From Erythrobacter sp. SCSIO 43205 (GTDB lineage: Bacteria > Pseudomonadota > Alphaproteobacteria > Sphingomonadales > Sphingomonadaceae), in the NCBI RefSeq assembly GCF_019904235.1, contig NZ_CP063202.1, forward strand, positions 620,001-684,000: a stretch of DNA of 64,000 nt, in the 5' to 3' direction. The notes under the pieces were generated by a model. The model was not told the origin of the DNA. It saw only the letters and a list, made by a program, of their open reading frames with translations, and did no database searches. Both the position numbers and the translations under genes were made by a program. Positions 8,093 through 16,552 of the stretch are shown here, in pieces (positions within the stretch are counted from its first letter, which is position 1; every line of letters begins with the position of its first letter).

Positions 8093-8956
8093 GTGTTTGC
8101 AGGCATTGGCATCGTTGTTCTCCTCGCCATGGTGTTCGGCGGCTACATTCTGGCTGGCGGCGCAATGGGTCCGATTATCAAGGCGCTTCCGCTTGAATTC
8201 ATGATGATCGGCGGTGCGGCGCTTGGTGCGACATTGATCGGCAATTCGATGCACGAGATCAAGCTGATGGGCGCAGGGCTTGGCAAGGTTTTTAAAGGCC
8301 CGCAATATTCCGATCAGGACCATATCGACGCAATCGCGCTTACATCCAAGCTGATGAAATTGCTGCGTTCAGAAGGTGCAGTGGCTTTGGAAGCGCACGT
8401 CACCGATCCTTCGACCTCTGCGATTTTCAGCGAATATCCAAAGCTGCAAAACGATCCGGTTGTCTCCAGCCTGATTTGCGACCCTCTCACGCTTATGGTG
8501 GTGTCGTCGGGCACGCTTGATACCGGCGCGGTCGAAGATGTGATCGACAATGCCATCAAAACCCAGGCCCACGAGCTGGAAGAGCCCCAGCACGCCATTC
8601 AAGGGCTTGCGGATGCGTTCCCCGCGCTGGGCATTGTTGCGGCGGTTCTGGGCGTGATCAAGACCATGGGTTCGATCAACGAGCCGCCAGAGGTTCTGGG
8701 CGGTATGATCGGCGGCGCGCTTGTGGGGACGTTCCTTGGCATTTTCCTTGCCTACGGTCTTGCAGGACCGATGGCAGGACGGGTCAAACAGGTGATCACC
8801 CATGATATGCAGATTTATCACTCGATCAAACAGGTGATCATAGCCAGCCTCCACGGCTATCCGCAGCCGCTCGTGCTCGAAGCGGCGCGCTCCGGCCTGC
8901 CGCCTGCGCACCGGCCCAAGCTCACCGACCTGCTCGACATGATGCGCGGTAAATAA
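8093..8956 (+). CDS. motA: Flagellar motor stator protein MotA
   Basis: Inner-membrane stator subunit that with MotB conducts ions and drives rotation. The 287-residue protein starts with a GTG (GGAAAGG 7 nt upstream). The first membrane helix is IGIVVLLAMVFGGYILAGG. The typical MotA segment AFPALGIVAAVLGVIKTMGS and the last helix LVGTFLGIFLAYGLAGPMAG contain the conserved prolines of the family. The cytoplasmic loop between helices 2 and 3 that contacts FliG is present (about 65-165). motB follows 14 nt later, and keeping the stator genes inside the flg operon ties their expression to basal-body synthesis. Confidence 0.95.
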   Translation: MFAGIGIVVLLAMVFGGYILAGGAMGPIIKALPLEFMMIGGAALGATLIGNSMHEIKLMGAGLGKVFKGPQYSDQDHIDAIALTSKLMKLLRSEGAVALEAHVTDPSTSAIFSEYPKLQNDPVVSSLICDPLTLMVVSSGTLDTGAVEDVIDNAIKTQAHELEEPQHAIQGLADAFPALGIVAAVLGVIKTMGSINEPPEVLGGMIGGALVGTFLGIFLAYGLAGPMAGRVKQVITHDMQIYHSIKQVIIASLHGYPQPLVLEAARSGLPPAHRPKLTDLLDMMRGK

Positions 8957-8970
8957 GGGGGACAAGAACC

Positions 8971-9924
8971 ATGGCTGAAGAAGCCGCTCCTGCTCCAGAG
9001 CCCCTTGCGCCGATCATCGTCAAGAAGATCACCATCGAAGAAGGCGGTCACCACGGCGGCGCGTGGAAGGTCGCCTATGCGGACTTTGTGACCGCGATGA
9101 TGGCGTTCTTTCTTTTGTTGTGGTTGCTTGGCGCTACGGAAGAAAACCAGCGTAAAGGGATCGCGGATTATTTCTCGCCCACCCTTGTCAAAACGCGCCA
9201 GCAATCGGCGGGTTCTGCCGAAGGGATGCTGGGAGGAAGCTCGCTCACCGATGTCGACAATTACCCCAACGCCATGGGTCAGACCGGCACGCGCACCATC
9301 ACTGTGCCGCGCGGCAAGTCAGGTGGCCCAAAGGAAGGCGGCTTTGAAGGCGAACTGAGTGAAAAGCAGCTGGAAGAGCTCAAGGAAGAGATCCGCAAGG
9401 AAATTATGGAGGAAATCCTCGGCGAAGAAGGCATCGCCAAATACGCCAAGCAAGTGCGCGTGATGCGCGCGCCCGAAGGGATTCGCATTGATCTTGTTGA
9501 TGATGCCGATTTCTCCATGTTCGCGCTTGGTACGACGATCCTCACACCTGAGGCGCGCAAGATCATTGAGGTGATCAGTAAAATTGTCGAGGAACGCTCG
9601 CAGCCGCTCATCCTTCGCGGTCACACTGACAGTTTGCCCTATCGCGAGGGAGTTCAGGCCAACAACTGGTCCTTGTCCGCAGGCCGGGCCGAGGCAACGC
9701 GCCAGCAACTCATCCGCAGCGGGATTCCTCCAGGGCGTTTTGCCCGGATCGAAGGGGTTGCCGAAACAGAGCCGTTGATCGCTGACAATCCCGCTGACCC
9801 GCGCAACCGGCGTATATCTTTGCTCTTGCTTGAAGAGCAGGGCGGTCGCCAGCGCCCTCGCGGCGCGATGGGTCCGCAAAACGCCTTAAGGGAGAGCACG
9901 GAAGAGGCCAGTCCCTCCGCGTAA
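8971..9924 (+). CDS. motB: Flagellar motor stator protein MotB
   Basis: Stator subunit with one transmembrane helix (VTAMMAFFLLLWLLGAT, about 40-56). The ion-binding aspartate is D38 in the conserved AYADFVTAMMAFF. The periplasmic part ends in an OmpA-like peptidoglycan-binding domain: ILRGHTDSLPYREGVQANNW (about 211-230), then SLSAGRAEATRQQL and NRRISLLLL. A charged helix rich in E and K (about 125-150) forms the plug/linker region. Length 317 is normal for alphaproteobacterial MotB. The ribosome-binding site GGGGGA is 9 nt upstream of the ATG. Whether the stator uses protons or sodium cannot be decided from sequence alone. Confidence 0.95.
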   Translation: MAEEAAPAPEPLAPIIVKKITIEEGGHHGGAWKVAYADFVTAMMAFFLLLWLLGATEENQRKGIADYFSPTLVKTRQQSAGSAEGMLGGSSLTDVDNYPNAMGQTGTRTITVPRGKSGGPKEGGFEGELSEKQLEELKEEIRKEIMEEILGEEGIAKYAKQVRVMRAPEGIRIDLVDDADFSMFALGTTILTPEARKIIEVISKIVEERSQPLILRGHTDSLPYREGVQANNWSLSAGRAEATRQQLIRSGIPPGRFARIEGVAETEPLIADNPADPRNRRISLLLLEEQGGRQRPRGAMGPQNALRESTEEASPSA

Positions 9925-9987
9925 ACCACGTGCCTTTACCTCTCGTCCCAGCCGCACACGGAACCCTGGCTGGAGGAAGACGAAGAG

Positions 9988-12417
9988 ATGAGCGCCGAGA
10001 CAATCCGCCCGCATGAAATGCCGCTTGCTTTGCAGCGCGCAGGTGAGGGGGTGAAAGTCCTTTCGCTCGACTGTTTCGACACGCTTTTATGGCGCGATTG
10101 CTACGAGCCAAGCGACGTTTTCGCAGCGCTTCCCGACCTCAGCGTCGCTCAGCGTTTGGTTGCCGAGAAACACGCGCGCAAGGCTGAGCTGGCGCTGAGA
10201 AAACGCAATGAAGTGAGCATTGAGGCGATTTACGCCCAAGGTTTGCCTAATGCTGGCCGGGTAACGCGCGAAGATGCGGTTGCGGCCGAATTGCAGGCGG
10301 AAATGGACAGCTGTTTCGCCTTTGCCCCAACGGTTGAATTGATGAAAGAGGCCAAGGCGCGCGGTCTTACGACCATCATTGTTTCCGACACTTATTTGAG
10401 CGCGCGCCAATTGCGCAGCTTGATCGAACAGGCCGCTGGCGAGGAGGTCGCAGGGCTCATCGACAAGATTTTCGTATCCTCCGAAGCGGGCATCTCCAAA
10501 TCCGAAGGGCTGCTGGCAAAGGCGCTGCAGGCGATCAAGGCAAAGCCTACCGATGTGCTTCATATCGGGGACAATAAGGTCGCCGATTATGAGGCATCGC
10601 GCGCGCTTGGCGTTCCGGCGCTGCACCTTCTCCAGTTTAGCGAAACCGCAAAGCAGCGCCTCAGGTTTGAGAGGAGCTGCCAGCAGATGATCGGTGATGC
10701 GGGTGCAGGCGTACGCGCTCTGATGCCGCACCGGGCGACCTTGGCGAATGAAGAGCCGCAGGTGAGCGAGTCAGCGCAAAGACTGGGGCTGACGGTGCTG
10801 GGTCCAGTGTTTTACGCTTTCGATCAATGGCTTCGCGCCGAAGCGAAAGCGCTGCAAAAAGAACGCGGGGGCCGGGTGCATTGGCTGTTCATGCTGCGCG
10901 ATGGGCATTTGCCCCACGCTGTGCATGAAATTGCAGGCGAGGAGCAAAGCACCGCGCGCGTGGAGATCAGCCGCTTTGTCGCAACTTCAGCCGCGCTCAC
11001 CTCAAGCGATGCCTACACCCGCAAATTCGCGCTGGAACTGGGGCTCAAACCCTCCACGCTTGCGCGCCAGATGCTCTTTACCGAGGATGAGATAGCGAGC
11101 CTGGTCGGGCCTGACGACAATCAGCAGGAAATGATCGAGGGCTCGTTCAAGCTGCTTGCCGAACTGCGCAAGGGCAAGCGCGAAAAAATCATCCGCAAAC
11201 GCGCGCGCGAGCGCGCTGAGCGACTGATTGCTCATGTCCGATCGAGGGTGAACCCGCAAAAAGGCGACACGCTGATGCTGGTTGACCTTGGCTACAATGG
11301 CACAGCGCAAAGCCAGATCGATGCGCTTTTGTCGGAAAGTTTCGATTGCCATGTCGCCGGGCGCTATCTCCTCTTGCGAGAACTCACCGCCGCCGGGCTT
11401 GATAAAAAGGGCCTGCTTGATGAGCGGCACTTTGATGGCGAATTGCTCGATGCGCTGTGCGGCAATGTTTCCGTAATTGAGCAGCTGGCGACCTGTGAGA
11501 TGGGTTCGGTGGTGGATTTCACTCCTGAAGGTGAGCCGATCCGCGAAGAACCCTCGGTCAAAGGCGCGCAAAGCGAGGTGCGAACTCGCGTGCAGGAAGG
11601 GGCGCTACAATATGTGCGCGCGGCCAGCGAAGGGTGCACCATCCGCCAGCGATCCGAGCATGAAGCGCGCGGGTTTAGAGAGTGCGCCAGCGGCGTGCTC
11701 ACCCGGTTCATGTTCCTGCCCCATGCCGATGAACTGGCCATCCTCAAAAGCTTTGAACACGACATCAATATGGGTTCCGAGCGTAAAGTGCCGCTGTTCG
11801 ATGCAGGCCATGCGCATGAAGGGTTACGGCGGCGCGGCCTGTTTTACATGGTCGGCTCTGAGCGGATGTTCCTGCCCGCCGAGATTGAGGGCGAGGATTT
11901 TCACACCAGGCTCTCGCATTTTGCGCAAAAGCGCTTTGGCCTTGGCCTTACCTATCACGATACCAGCGCCGCCGGCTTTACCCTCCCTGCCTTTTTCATG
12001 AGCGCTGCCGACAGCGCGCAAGGCATGATTGAGGCGCGCTCAACCCACGAGGGATATTACAGCGTGCGCGTGCCTGTCCCTGATGGGGTGCAGAGCATTG
12101 GCCTTCAAGTCGGCTCGGTTTTCGAGTGGTTTGAGCTTGCCTCAATCTCAATGGCGAGCGTTGGCGCGCTTAAAGGTGGGCGCGAAAACGACAAGCAAAT
12201 TGAGGAGCTTGGCGTTCAATATGATGGGGTCAAACTCCACGCGCCGGGCATTCATGAATGCACCGGGGCGGCGGCATTTGTGCTGGTCAATATTCCGCAA
12301 GGACAAGATGAAGATGACCCAAAGATGATAGAAGTCGTGATCCGCCCACTCATCTCCCGCAAGGCCGTGACAGCTGCGGCACCTGTCCCCTCGCCACACA
12401 AGGAGCAAGCCGCATGA
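9988..12417 (+). CDS. Two-domain HAD-superfamily protein (COG5610-like), candidate flagellar glycan factor
   Basis: Large cytoplasmic protein of 809 residues with an N-terminal HAD fold. Motif I is SLDCFDTLLW with nucleophile candidate D28; the residue at +2 is F, not the usual D. Motif II is VSDTYLS, motif III lysine is K171 in ISKSEG, and motif IV is HIGDNKVADYEA (D195). A second domain contains FMLRDGHLPHA (about 301-311), SRFVATSAAL (about 328-337) and LVDLGYNGTAQS (about 431-442), as remembered for COG5610 proteins found in surface-polysaccharide clusters. GGAGGAAG precedes the ATG. It is the gene after motB and overlaps the methyltransferase start by 4 nt, so a role in flagellin or flagellar glycan modification is inferred, not shown. 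Confidence 0.75.
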   Translation: MSAETIRPHEMPLALQRAGEGVKVLSLDCFDTLLWRDCYEPSDVFAALPDLSVAQRLVAEKHARKAELALRKRNEVSIEAIYAQGLPNAGRVTREDAVAAELQAEMDSCFAFAPTVELMKEAKARGLTTIIVSDTYLSARQLRSLIEQAAGEEVAGLIDKIFVSSEAGISKSEGLLAKALQAIKAKPTDVLHIGDNKVADYEASRALGVPALHLLQFSETAKQRLRFERSCQQMIGDAGAGVRALMPHRATLANEEPQVSESAQRLGLTVLGPVFYAFDQWLRAEAKALQKERGGRVHWLFMLRDGHLPHAVHEIAGEEQSTARVEISRFVATSAALTSSDAYTRKFALELGLKPSTLARQMLFTEDEIASLVGPDDNQQEMIEGSFKLLAELRKGKREKIIRKRARERAERLIAHVRSRVNPQKGDTLMLVDLGYNGTAQSQIDALLSESFDCHVAGRYLLLRELTAAGLDKKGLLDERHFDGELLDALCGNVSVIEQLATCEMGSVVDFTPEGEPIREEPSVKGAQSEVRTRVQEGALQYVRAASEGCTIRQRSEHEARGFRECASGVLTRFMFLPHADELAILKSFEHDINMGSERKVPLFDAGHAHEGLRRRGLFYMVGSERMFLPAEIEGEDFHTRLSHFAQKRFGLGLTYHDTSAAGFTLPAFFMSAADSAQGMIEARSTHEGYYSVRVPVPDGVQSIGLQVGSVFEWFELASISMASVGALKGGRENDKQIEELGVQYDGVKLHAPGIHECTGAAAFVLVNIPQGQDEDDPKMIEVVIRPLISRKAVTAAAPVPSPHKEQAA

Positions 12418-13232
12418 GCGATTTGATGATCCATTCCATGGCTGAATTTTCGAGCCTGATCATCCCGTGTCTTGAACAGGCAAAGGTGAAAGACATCGCC
12501 GAAATTGGTAGCGAGTTTGGCGGTATGTCCAAGCTGCTTGCCGAGCAAAGCGGCACAGCGGGCGGAACGCTCACCTGCATTGATCCCGAACCCGCCGATG
12601 GCTTTGCCGATTGGGCGGCCACGCAAAGCAATGTGCACCATATTGCAAAGCCGTCGCTCGATGCGCTTGGGGACGGTGTGGAGGCAGTCGATGCCTGGTT
12701 TGTCGATGGCGATCACAATTATTACACCGTTTATCACGAGCTTATCGCCATTGATGCCGCACAGCGCGCGAGCGGCAAACCTTTGCTTGCCTTTATGCAC
12801 GATGTTTCATGGCCGTGTGCGCGGCGCGATTTTTACTACGCGCCAGACCGCGTGCCGCCCGGTTGGCGCCACCCGCACAGCTTCGATCATGGGGTTCGCC
12901 TTGGCGAAGATGGCGTGCTGGCTGGAAGAGGCCTTCGCGGTATGGGCGCCTTTGCCGTCGCGCTTCAGGCAGGCGGTGAGCGTAACGGCGTGCTTACTGC
13001 TGTCGAGGATTTCCTGAAAGAAGCTGACACCGAAGACCGCCCGCTCTTCTACGTCCATGTGCCAGCCGTGCTTGGCCTTGGGATCATCTTTGATGCGGAA
13101 GCGCAATGGTCCGGCGCATTGGCCGAGTTTTTGCTGCCCTTCCATGCCAATCCATTGATTGCCAGACTGGAGGAAAACCGCCTTCGCAACTGGCTTGAAG
13201 TGGTCGATTGGCAGGATCGCAGCGCGTCGTAA
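12414..13232 (+). CDS. Class I SAM-dependent methyltransferase, possible flagellin/glycan methylation
   Basis: 272-residue Rossmann-fold protein resembling the sugar- and small-molecule O-methyltransferases of the Methyltransf_24 type. The SAM-binding segment is DIAEIGSEFGGMSKLLAEQS (about 23-42), followed by the acidic strand TCIDPEPA. The signature VDGDHNYYTVYHEL (D98, D100, H101) is typical of the family. A later segment, FMHDVSWPCARRDFYYAP, and the C-terminal GERNGVLTAVEDFL also fit this group. The start overlaps the preceding HAD gene as ATGA, so the two are translationally coupled and probably work on the same substrate. The gene ends the flg operon and converges on the flagellin gene. 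The substrate is unknown. Confidence 0.75.
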   Translation: MSDLMIHSMAEFSSLIIPCLEQAKVKDIAEIGSEFGGMSKLLAEQSGTAGGTLTCIDPEPADGFADWAATQSNVHHIAKPSLDALGDGVEAVDAWFVDGDHNYYTVYHELIAIDAAQRASGKPLLAFMHDVSWPCARRDFYYAPDRVPPGWRHPHSFDHGVRLGEDGVLAGRGLRGMGAFAVALQAGGERNGVLTAVEDFLKEADTEDRPLFYVHVPAVLGLGIIFDAEAQWSGALAEFLLPFHANPLIARLEENRLRNWLEVVDWQDRSAS

Positions 13233-13274
13233 TTGCGTGCGTGCCGGGCATCCGCCCGGTCCTTTGCGGCACCA

Positions 13275-13338
13275 GCCCACTCCCCCGCCCTTCCACCCGG
13301 AACACTATTCTCAAGGGCGGAAGGGCGGGGGAGTGGGC
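13275..13338. repeat. Large GC-rich palindrome between convergent genes
   Basis: Perfect 20-bp inverted repeat (arms 13275-13294 and 13319-13338) with a 24-nt loop, between the methyltransferase gene and the convergent flagellin gene. The arm core CCCACTCCCCCGCCC resembles the arm core CCCACCTCCCCGCCC of the palindrome at 58873-58955. No T-run follows on either strand, so it is not a classical intrinsic terminator, though the very stable hairpin could still stop transcription or protect 3' ends. I infer a dispersed intergenic palindrome family. Confidence 0.75.
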
Positions 13339-13390
13339 CGGCTTGGCACCAAGCTCAGGACGGATGTCATGAGCGCCCCATCAACAATGA

Positions 13391-13424
13391 TAAAAACCCG
13401 GAGCCCTTGTCGGACCCCGGGTTT
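13391..13424 (-). terminator. Intrinsic terminator of the flagellin gene
   Basis: Read on the reverse strand, a 13-bp stem (arms 13412-13424 and 13394-13406, with two G-T pairs) encloses a 5-nt loop and is followed by TTA, so that the transcript ends in a five-U run that begins inside the stem. It lies about 40 nt after the flagellin stop codon. This is a textbook rho-independent terminator for a highly expressed monocistronic gene. Confidence 0.85.
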
Positions 13425-13464
13425 CCTTGCCACCCCGGAGGGGAGCTGGTTAGTCAGAGCGATC

Positions 13465-14283
13465 TTATCGCAGGAGCGACAGAACGTTCTGCTGAGACTG
13501 GTTCGCCTGGGCGAGCATTGCGGTCGAGGCCTGTCCAAGGATCTGTGCCTTGGCCAATTCGGTCGTCTCTTTGCTGAAGTCAGTGTCTTCAATCCGCGAG
13601 CGTGCATCGGTCAGGTTCGTTGCAGTCGTGGTCAAATTGTTGATCGCAGCTTCCAGACGGTTTTGACCCGCACCCAGCGATGAACGCGTGGTGTTCACAG
13701 CCTGAAGGCCAGCGTCCACGTTGGTTACTGCGGTCGCAGCGTTTGTGGCAGAGCTCACGTCAAGGCCGGCTGCGTCAAGGTTGGAGTTGTCAATCGCCGT
13801 GCTGGTCAGCGTGATCGAACGGCCTGCGTCGATTTGAATGTTGACCGACACGTCACTGCCGCTGGTCGTGCTGAAGACAGCCACGCCGTTGAATTCGGTG
13901 TTCGTGAGAATGTCGTCAATCTGCGAAGCAAGCTCTGTCACCTCAGTGTCGAGAAAGCCCCGGTCGACAGCATCGAGCGTGCCGTTTTGTGACTGGATTG
14001 CAAGCTCGCGGACACGCTGGAGCATATTGGAAACTTCTTCCAGAGCGCCTTCTGCGGTTTGCGCAAGTGCGATACCGTCTGATGCGTTGCGAACGCCTTG
14101 GTTGAGAGCGCGGATGTCGGCGGTCATGCCGGTTGCAATCGAAAGGCCTGCGGCATCGTCAGCTGCGCTGTTGATCCGGTTACCGGTCGACAGGCGCTCC
14201 ATCGAAGTGCCGAGCATATTGTTTGCATTCATGCTGGCGTTCTGGGCGCGAAGGGCAGAGATATTGGTGTTAATTACGGACAT
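13465..14283 (-). CDS. fliC: Flagellin
   Basis: Filament subunit of 272 residues. The N-terminus [20 protein letters not shown] and the D0/D1 helices ([35 protein letters not shown]) are canonical. The C-terminus [20 protein letters not shown], ending QNVLSLLR, pairs with it. The central variable part (about 135-200) is short, so D2/D3 surface domains are essentially absent, as in many alphaproteobacterial flagellins. It is rich in T/S, possible O-glycosylation sites. GGGAG lies about 8 nt upstream of the ATG. It is transcribed alone, opposite to both flagellar operons, with a sigma-28-like promoter candidate and its own terminator. It is the only flagellin gene in the window. Confidence 0.97.
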   Translation of the reverse strand: MSVINTNISALRAQNASMNANNMLGTSMERLSTGNRINSAADDAAGLSIATGMTADIRALNQGVRNASDGIALAQTAEGALEEVSNMLQRVRELAIQSQNGTLDAVDRGFLDTEVTELASQIDDILTNTEFNGVAVFSTTSGSDVSVNIQIDAGRSITLTSTAIDNSNLDAAGLDVSSATNAATAVTNVDAGLQAVNTTRSSLGAGQNRLEAAINNLTTTATNLTDARSRIEDTDFSKETTELAKAQILGQASTAMLAQANQSQQNVLSLLR

Positions 14284-14354
14284 GGGTCTTTCTCCCGTTT
14301 TCCAAGTGCAAGTGGTCTGAACAGAGCAGCCAATTGCCGCACCTGTCGAACCCT

Positions 14355-14380
14355 AGACCGGACGTTGCCGAAAAAGTTTA
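14355..14380 (-). promoter_or_regulatory. Possible sigma-28 promoter of flagellin
   Basis: On the reverse strand, TAAACTTT (complement of 14373-14380) matches the sigma-28 -35 box TAAAGTTT at 7 of 8 positions. It is followed after 10 nt by TCCGGTCT (complement of 14355-14362), a partial match to GCCGATAA. This predicts a 5' leader of about 60 nt before the flagellin ATG. The -10 half is weak and fliA is not in the window, so this stays a candidate. Confidence 0.35.
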
Positions 14381-14457
14381 AGCCAAAAAATCTTGGGACG
14401 CTGGAAAAGGCGCTGAAAGTGGGGCGGGCGGTAAAGGGGAATGCGTGCATTATTCCC

Positions 14458-14492
14458 GCGAAGCGCAAGAGCGCTCTTACATAAGGCTTCGC
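14458..14492. promoter_or_regulatory. Nested palindrome, possible operator
   Basis: A perfect 12-bp palindrome (14467-14478, AAGAGCGCTCTT) is enclosed by a 7-bp inverted repeat GCGAAGC/GCTTCGC (14458-14464 and 14486-14492). It lies in the control region shared by flagellin and flbD. It could be a binding site for the flagellar activator or fold as RNA; neither is shown. Confidence 0.35.
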
Positions 14493-14760
14493 TTTGCGGC
14501 AGGCGGATGCCCTGACGAATACCCTGAAAATCCTAACCCTGAGAATTTTTGCCGCCCCCTTGGTATGGCGAACTATTAAGCAATTGCAGGCTTGATTTTG
14601 CCGCACGGCTTGCCGATTGAGCGTGTGTGCGGCTCTGTTTTTCAACAACTTGCGGGCAAATCCGGAACATTCCCTAAGGGGTCCTACAGTGGCTTAAATT
14701 TGCTCTATTTTGTCCGCCCACCCGGCAAATCCTTTCCACCACAACGAACCGGGTAGAGCA

Positions 14761-16164
14761 ATGAACGCGCAAGCAAGCCGTCTTTTTGAAAATTGTCGCG
14801 AGGGTATATCTTCAAGTCAAGCAAGCGAGCTTGATGGGCACGCTGGCTTGACCGGGCCTACCCTGCCTCTGCTTGCGCAAAGCTGGCTACAGGACCGCCT
14901 TGTCCTTGGCGACCGGGGCGATTTTCCCAAGTCGCAGCCCGGTGGCAACGCTGCGCGCGGCCGCGACACACGGATCGCAATTGATCTTCACAAACTTGGT
15001 TCAACAGGCTCGCAAACACCATCGCTCACCCGGATCAGCGATGGCAAAATTGCGCTGCGTTATACAGCTGACTGTCTGGATGAGGCGCGCGCGGCCCTGA
15101 TTGCGGGGGCATCGCATGGCGGATGGCCGATTGCGCGCGATACCGAGAGCCTCGCGCTTCTCACACTGGCTGAACGCATTGCGGCAAGCGAAATTCCCGT
15201 CCTTCTCGAAGGGCCCACGGGCACTGGCAAAGAAGTGTTTGCGCAATTCGTGCACCGTATGAGCGCGCGCGGTGATGGACCGTTTGTCCCTGTAAACTGC
15301 GCGGCCATGCCCGAAGCGATGCTCGAAGGCCTGCTGTTCGGTCACCGCAAAGGTGCCTTTACAGGAGCAGGCGAAGCGCGAGAGGGGCTTTTTCGCGCAG
15401 CCGATGGTGGCACACTGCTGCTCGATGAAATTGGCGAAATGCCTCTGGCGCTTCAGGCCAAGCTTTTGCGCACTTTGCAGGAAGGCGAAGTCTTGCCCCT
15501 TGGCGCAACCAAGCCGGTCAAGATCAATGTGCGTATCGTTGCCGCGACCAATCGAACGCTTGCCGACGAAGTGGCGCAGGGGCGTTTTCGCGAAGACCTT
15601 TATTACAGGCTCAACGTCTTTCCCCTTGTCCTGCCCGCGCTTGGCGCGCGCCGCGCCGACATTGCGCCGCTCGCCTTCGGAATGCTGCTTCGCCACGGCG
15701 CGCAGCGCGCTTTGCCAAGCTGGATTGCGCCTGAGGCGATTGCATCGCTTGAAGCGCACCATTGGCCGGGCAATGTGCGCGAGCTTGAAAATGTTATTCG
15801 CCGGGCGATCCTTCTGGCAGGCGATGCGAACACGATTGAGGCGCAGCACATCGTCTTCAATCAGCCGCTACAGGCTCCTCAAATTGGACAACCTCTGGTC
15901 GCCAGCGTGTCCAGCGATGCAGGGGCGGATCTTATTCGGCCCCCTGCTCAAACGGCCCCTTCGGCAACAGCGTCCAGCGCGCCCGCATCGCTTTCCGATG
16001 TTGCGTTTCAGTCCGAAGCGCAGGCGATCTTGCGCGCGCTTGATGCCCACGGCGGGCACCGGGGCAAAACCGCTGCCAGTCTTGGCATTTCGGAGCGCAC
16101 GCTGCGTTATCGCCTTGCGTCCATGCGCGAGAACGGTCTGCTTGAGACAGGGAGCGCGGCATGA
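14761..16164 (+). CDS. flbD: Sigma-54-dependent flagellar transcription activator (FlbD-like)
   Basis: Enhancer-binding protein that opens sigma-54 promoters of flagellar genes. From ATG 14761 it has 467 residues; an in-frame TTG at 14710 would add 17. The AAA+ domain shows Walker A GPTGTGKE (G151-E158), the sigma-54 contact loop GAFTGA (198-203), Walker B GGTLLLDEIGEM and the arginine-finger region VRIVAATNR. A Fis-type helix-turn-helix is at the C-terminus (HGGHRGKTAASLGISERTLR). The N-terminal 130 residues show no receiver-domain motifs, so control is unlikely to be by phosphorylation; Caulobacter FlbD is instead regulated by FliX. It heads the fli operon and overlaps fliE by 4 nt, so it probably drives its own operon. 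Confidence 0.88.
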   Translation: MNAQASRLFENCREGISSSQASELDGHAGLTGPTLPLLAQSWLQDRLVLGDRGDFPKSQPGGNAARGRDTRIAIDLHKLGSTGSQTPSLTRISDGKIALRYTADCLDEARAALIAGASHGGWPIARDTESLALLTLAERIAASEIPVLLEGPTGTGKEVFAQFVHRMSARGDGPFVPVNCAAMPEAMLEGLLFGHRKGAFTGAGEAREGLFRAADGGTLLLDEIGEMPLALQAKLLRTLQEGEVLPLGATKPVKINVRIVAATNRTLADEVAQGRFREDLYYRLNVFPLVLPALGARRADIAPLAFGMLLRHGAQRALPSWIAPEAIASLEAHHWPGNVRELENVIRRAILLAGDANTIEAQHIVFNQPLQAPQIGQPLVASVSSDAGADLIRPPAQTAPSATASSAPASLSDVAFQSEAQAILRALDAHGGHRGKTAASLGISERTLRYRLASMRENGLLETGSAA

Positions 16165-16547
16165 GGGTCGGCGGTACAGCAGGGGGCATCAATCAGGTGA
16201 TGGCTCTGCGTCAGGAAATCCTGCAGCGCTCTCAGGCGCTTCAGCAAGTGCGTACTGGCTCCGCGAGCGAGGCGTCGGGAACGGACGCGGCGCAAGCGGG
16301 CACGCCAACAGGTGCGCCGGGACAGGTCGCAGGCTTTGCCGATACGCTGCAAAACGCGATGCAGGATGTGAGTGCAGTGCAAAAGCGATCCTCCGATATG
16401 CAGGCGGCTTACGAGCGCGGGGAGGTGACCGATGTCGCCAAAGTCATGCTCGCTAGGCAGGAAGCAGGCGTTGCTTTTGAAGCGACGCTCCAGGTCAGAA
16501 ACAAGCTTTTGTCCGCCTATCAGGACATCTTGCGGATGGGGGGCTGA
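16161..16547 (+). CDS. fliE: Flagellar hook-basal body protein FliE
   Basis: Rod-proximal adapter that links the MS ring or export gate to the rod. The 128 residues include the FliE core FADTLQNAMQDVSAVQKRSS (about 59-78), then AYERGEVTDVAKVMLARQEA and the C-terminal VRNKLLSAYQDILRMGG. The N-terminal half is a low-complexity spacer (SASEASGTDAAQAGTPTGAP). Length is slightly above the usual 100-110. The start overlaps flbD as ATGA, and fliF follows after 5 nt. Confidence 0.92.
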   Translation: MRVGGTAGGINQVMALRQEILQRSQALQQVRTGSASEASGTDAAQAGTPTGAPGQVAGFADTLQNAMQDVSAVQKRSSDMQAAYERGEVTDVAKVMLARQEAGVAFEATLQVRNKLLSAYQDILRMGG

Positions 16548-16552
16548 TCTAA

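Larger units (their letters stand above)
14284..14760. other. Divergent intergenic region, flagellin / flbD
   Basis: This 477-nt non-coding stretch separates flagellin (reverse) from the sigma-54 activator (forward). It contains the sigma-28-like box, a compact palindromic element at 14458-14492, and a TGGC...TTGCT sequence at 14690-14704 that resembles a sigma-54 promoter but has 9 rather than 10 nt between the GG and GC pairs. I see no convincing gene in it. It probably holds the control sites of both divergent units. Confidence 0.6.

Noticed and set aside
14690..14704. Canonical sigma-54 promoter upstream of flbD
   Set aside because: TGGC and TTGCT are present but the GG-GC spacing is 9 nt, not the strict 10, so I did not list it as a promoter.
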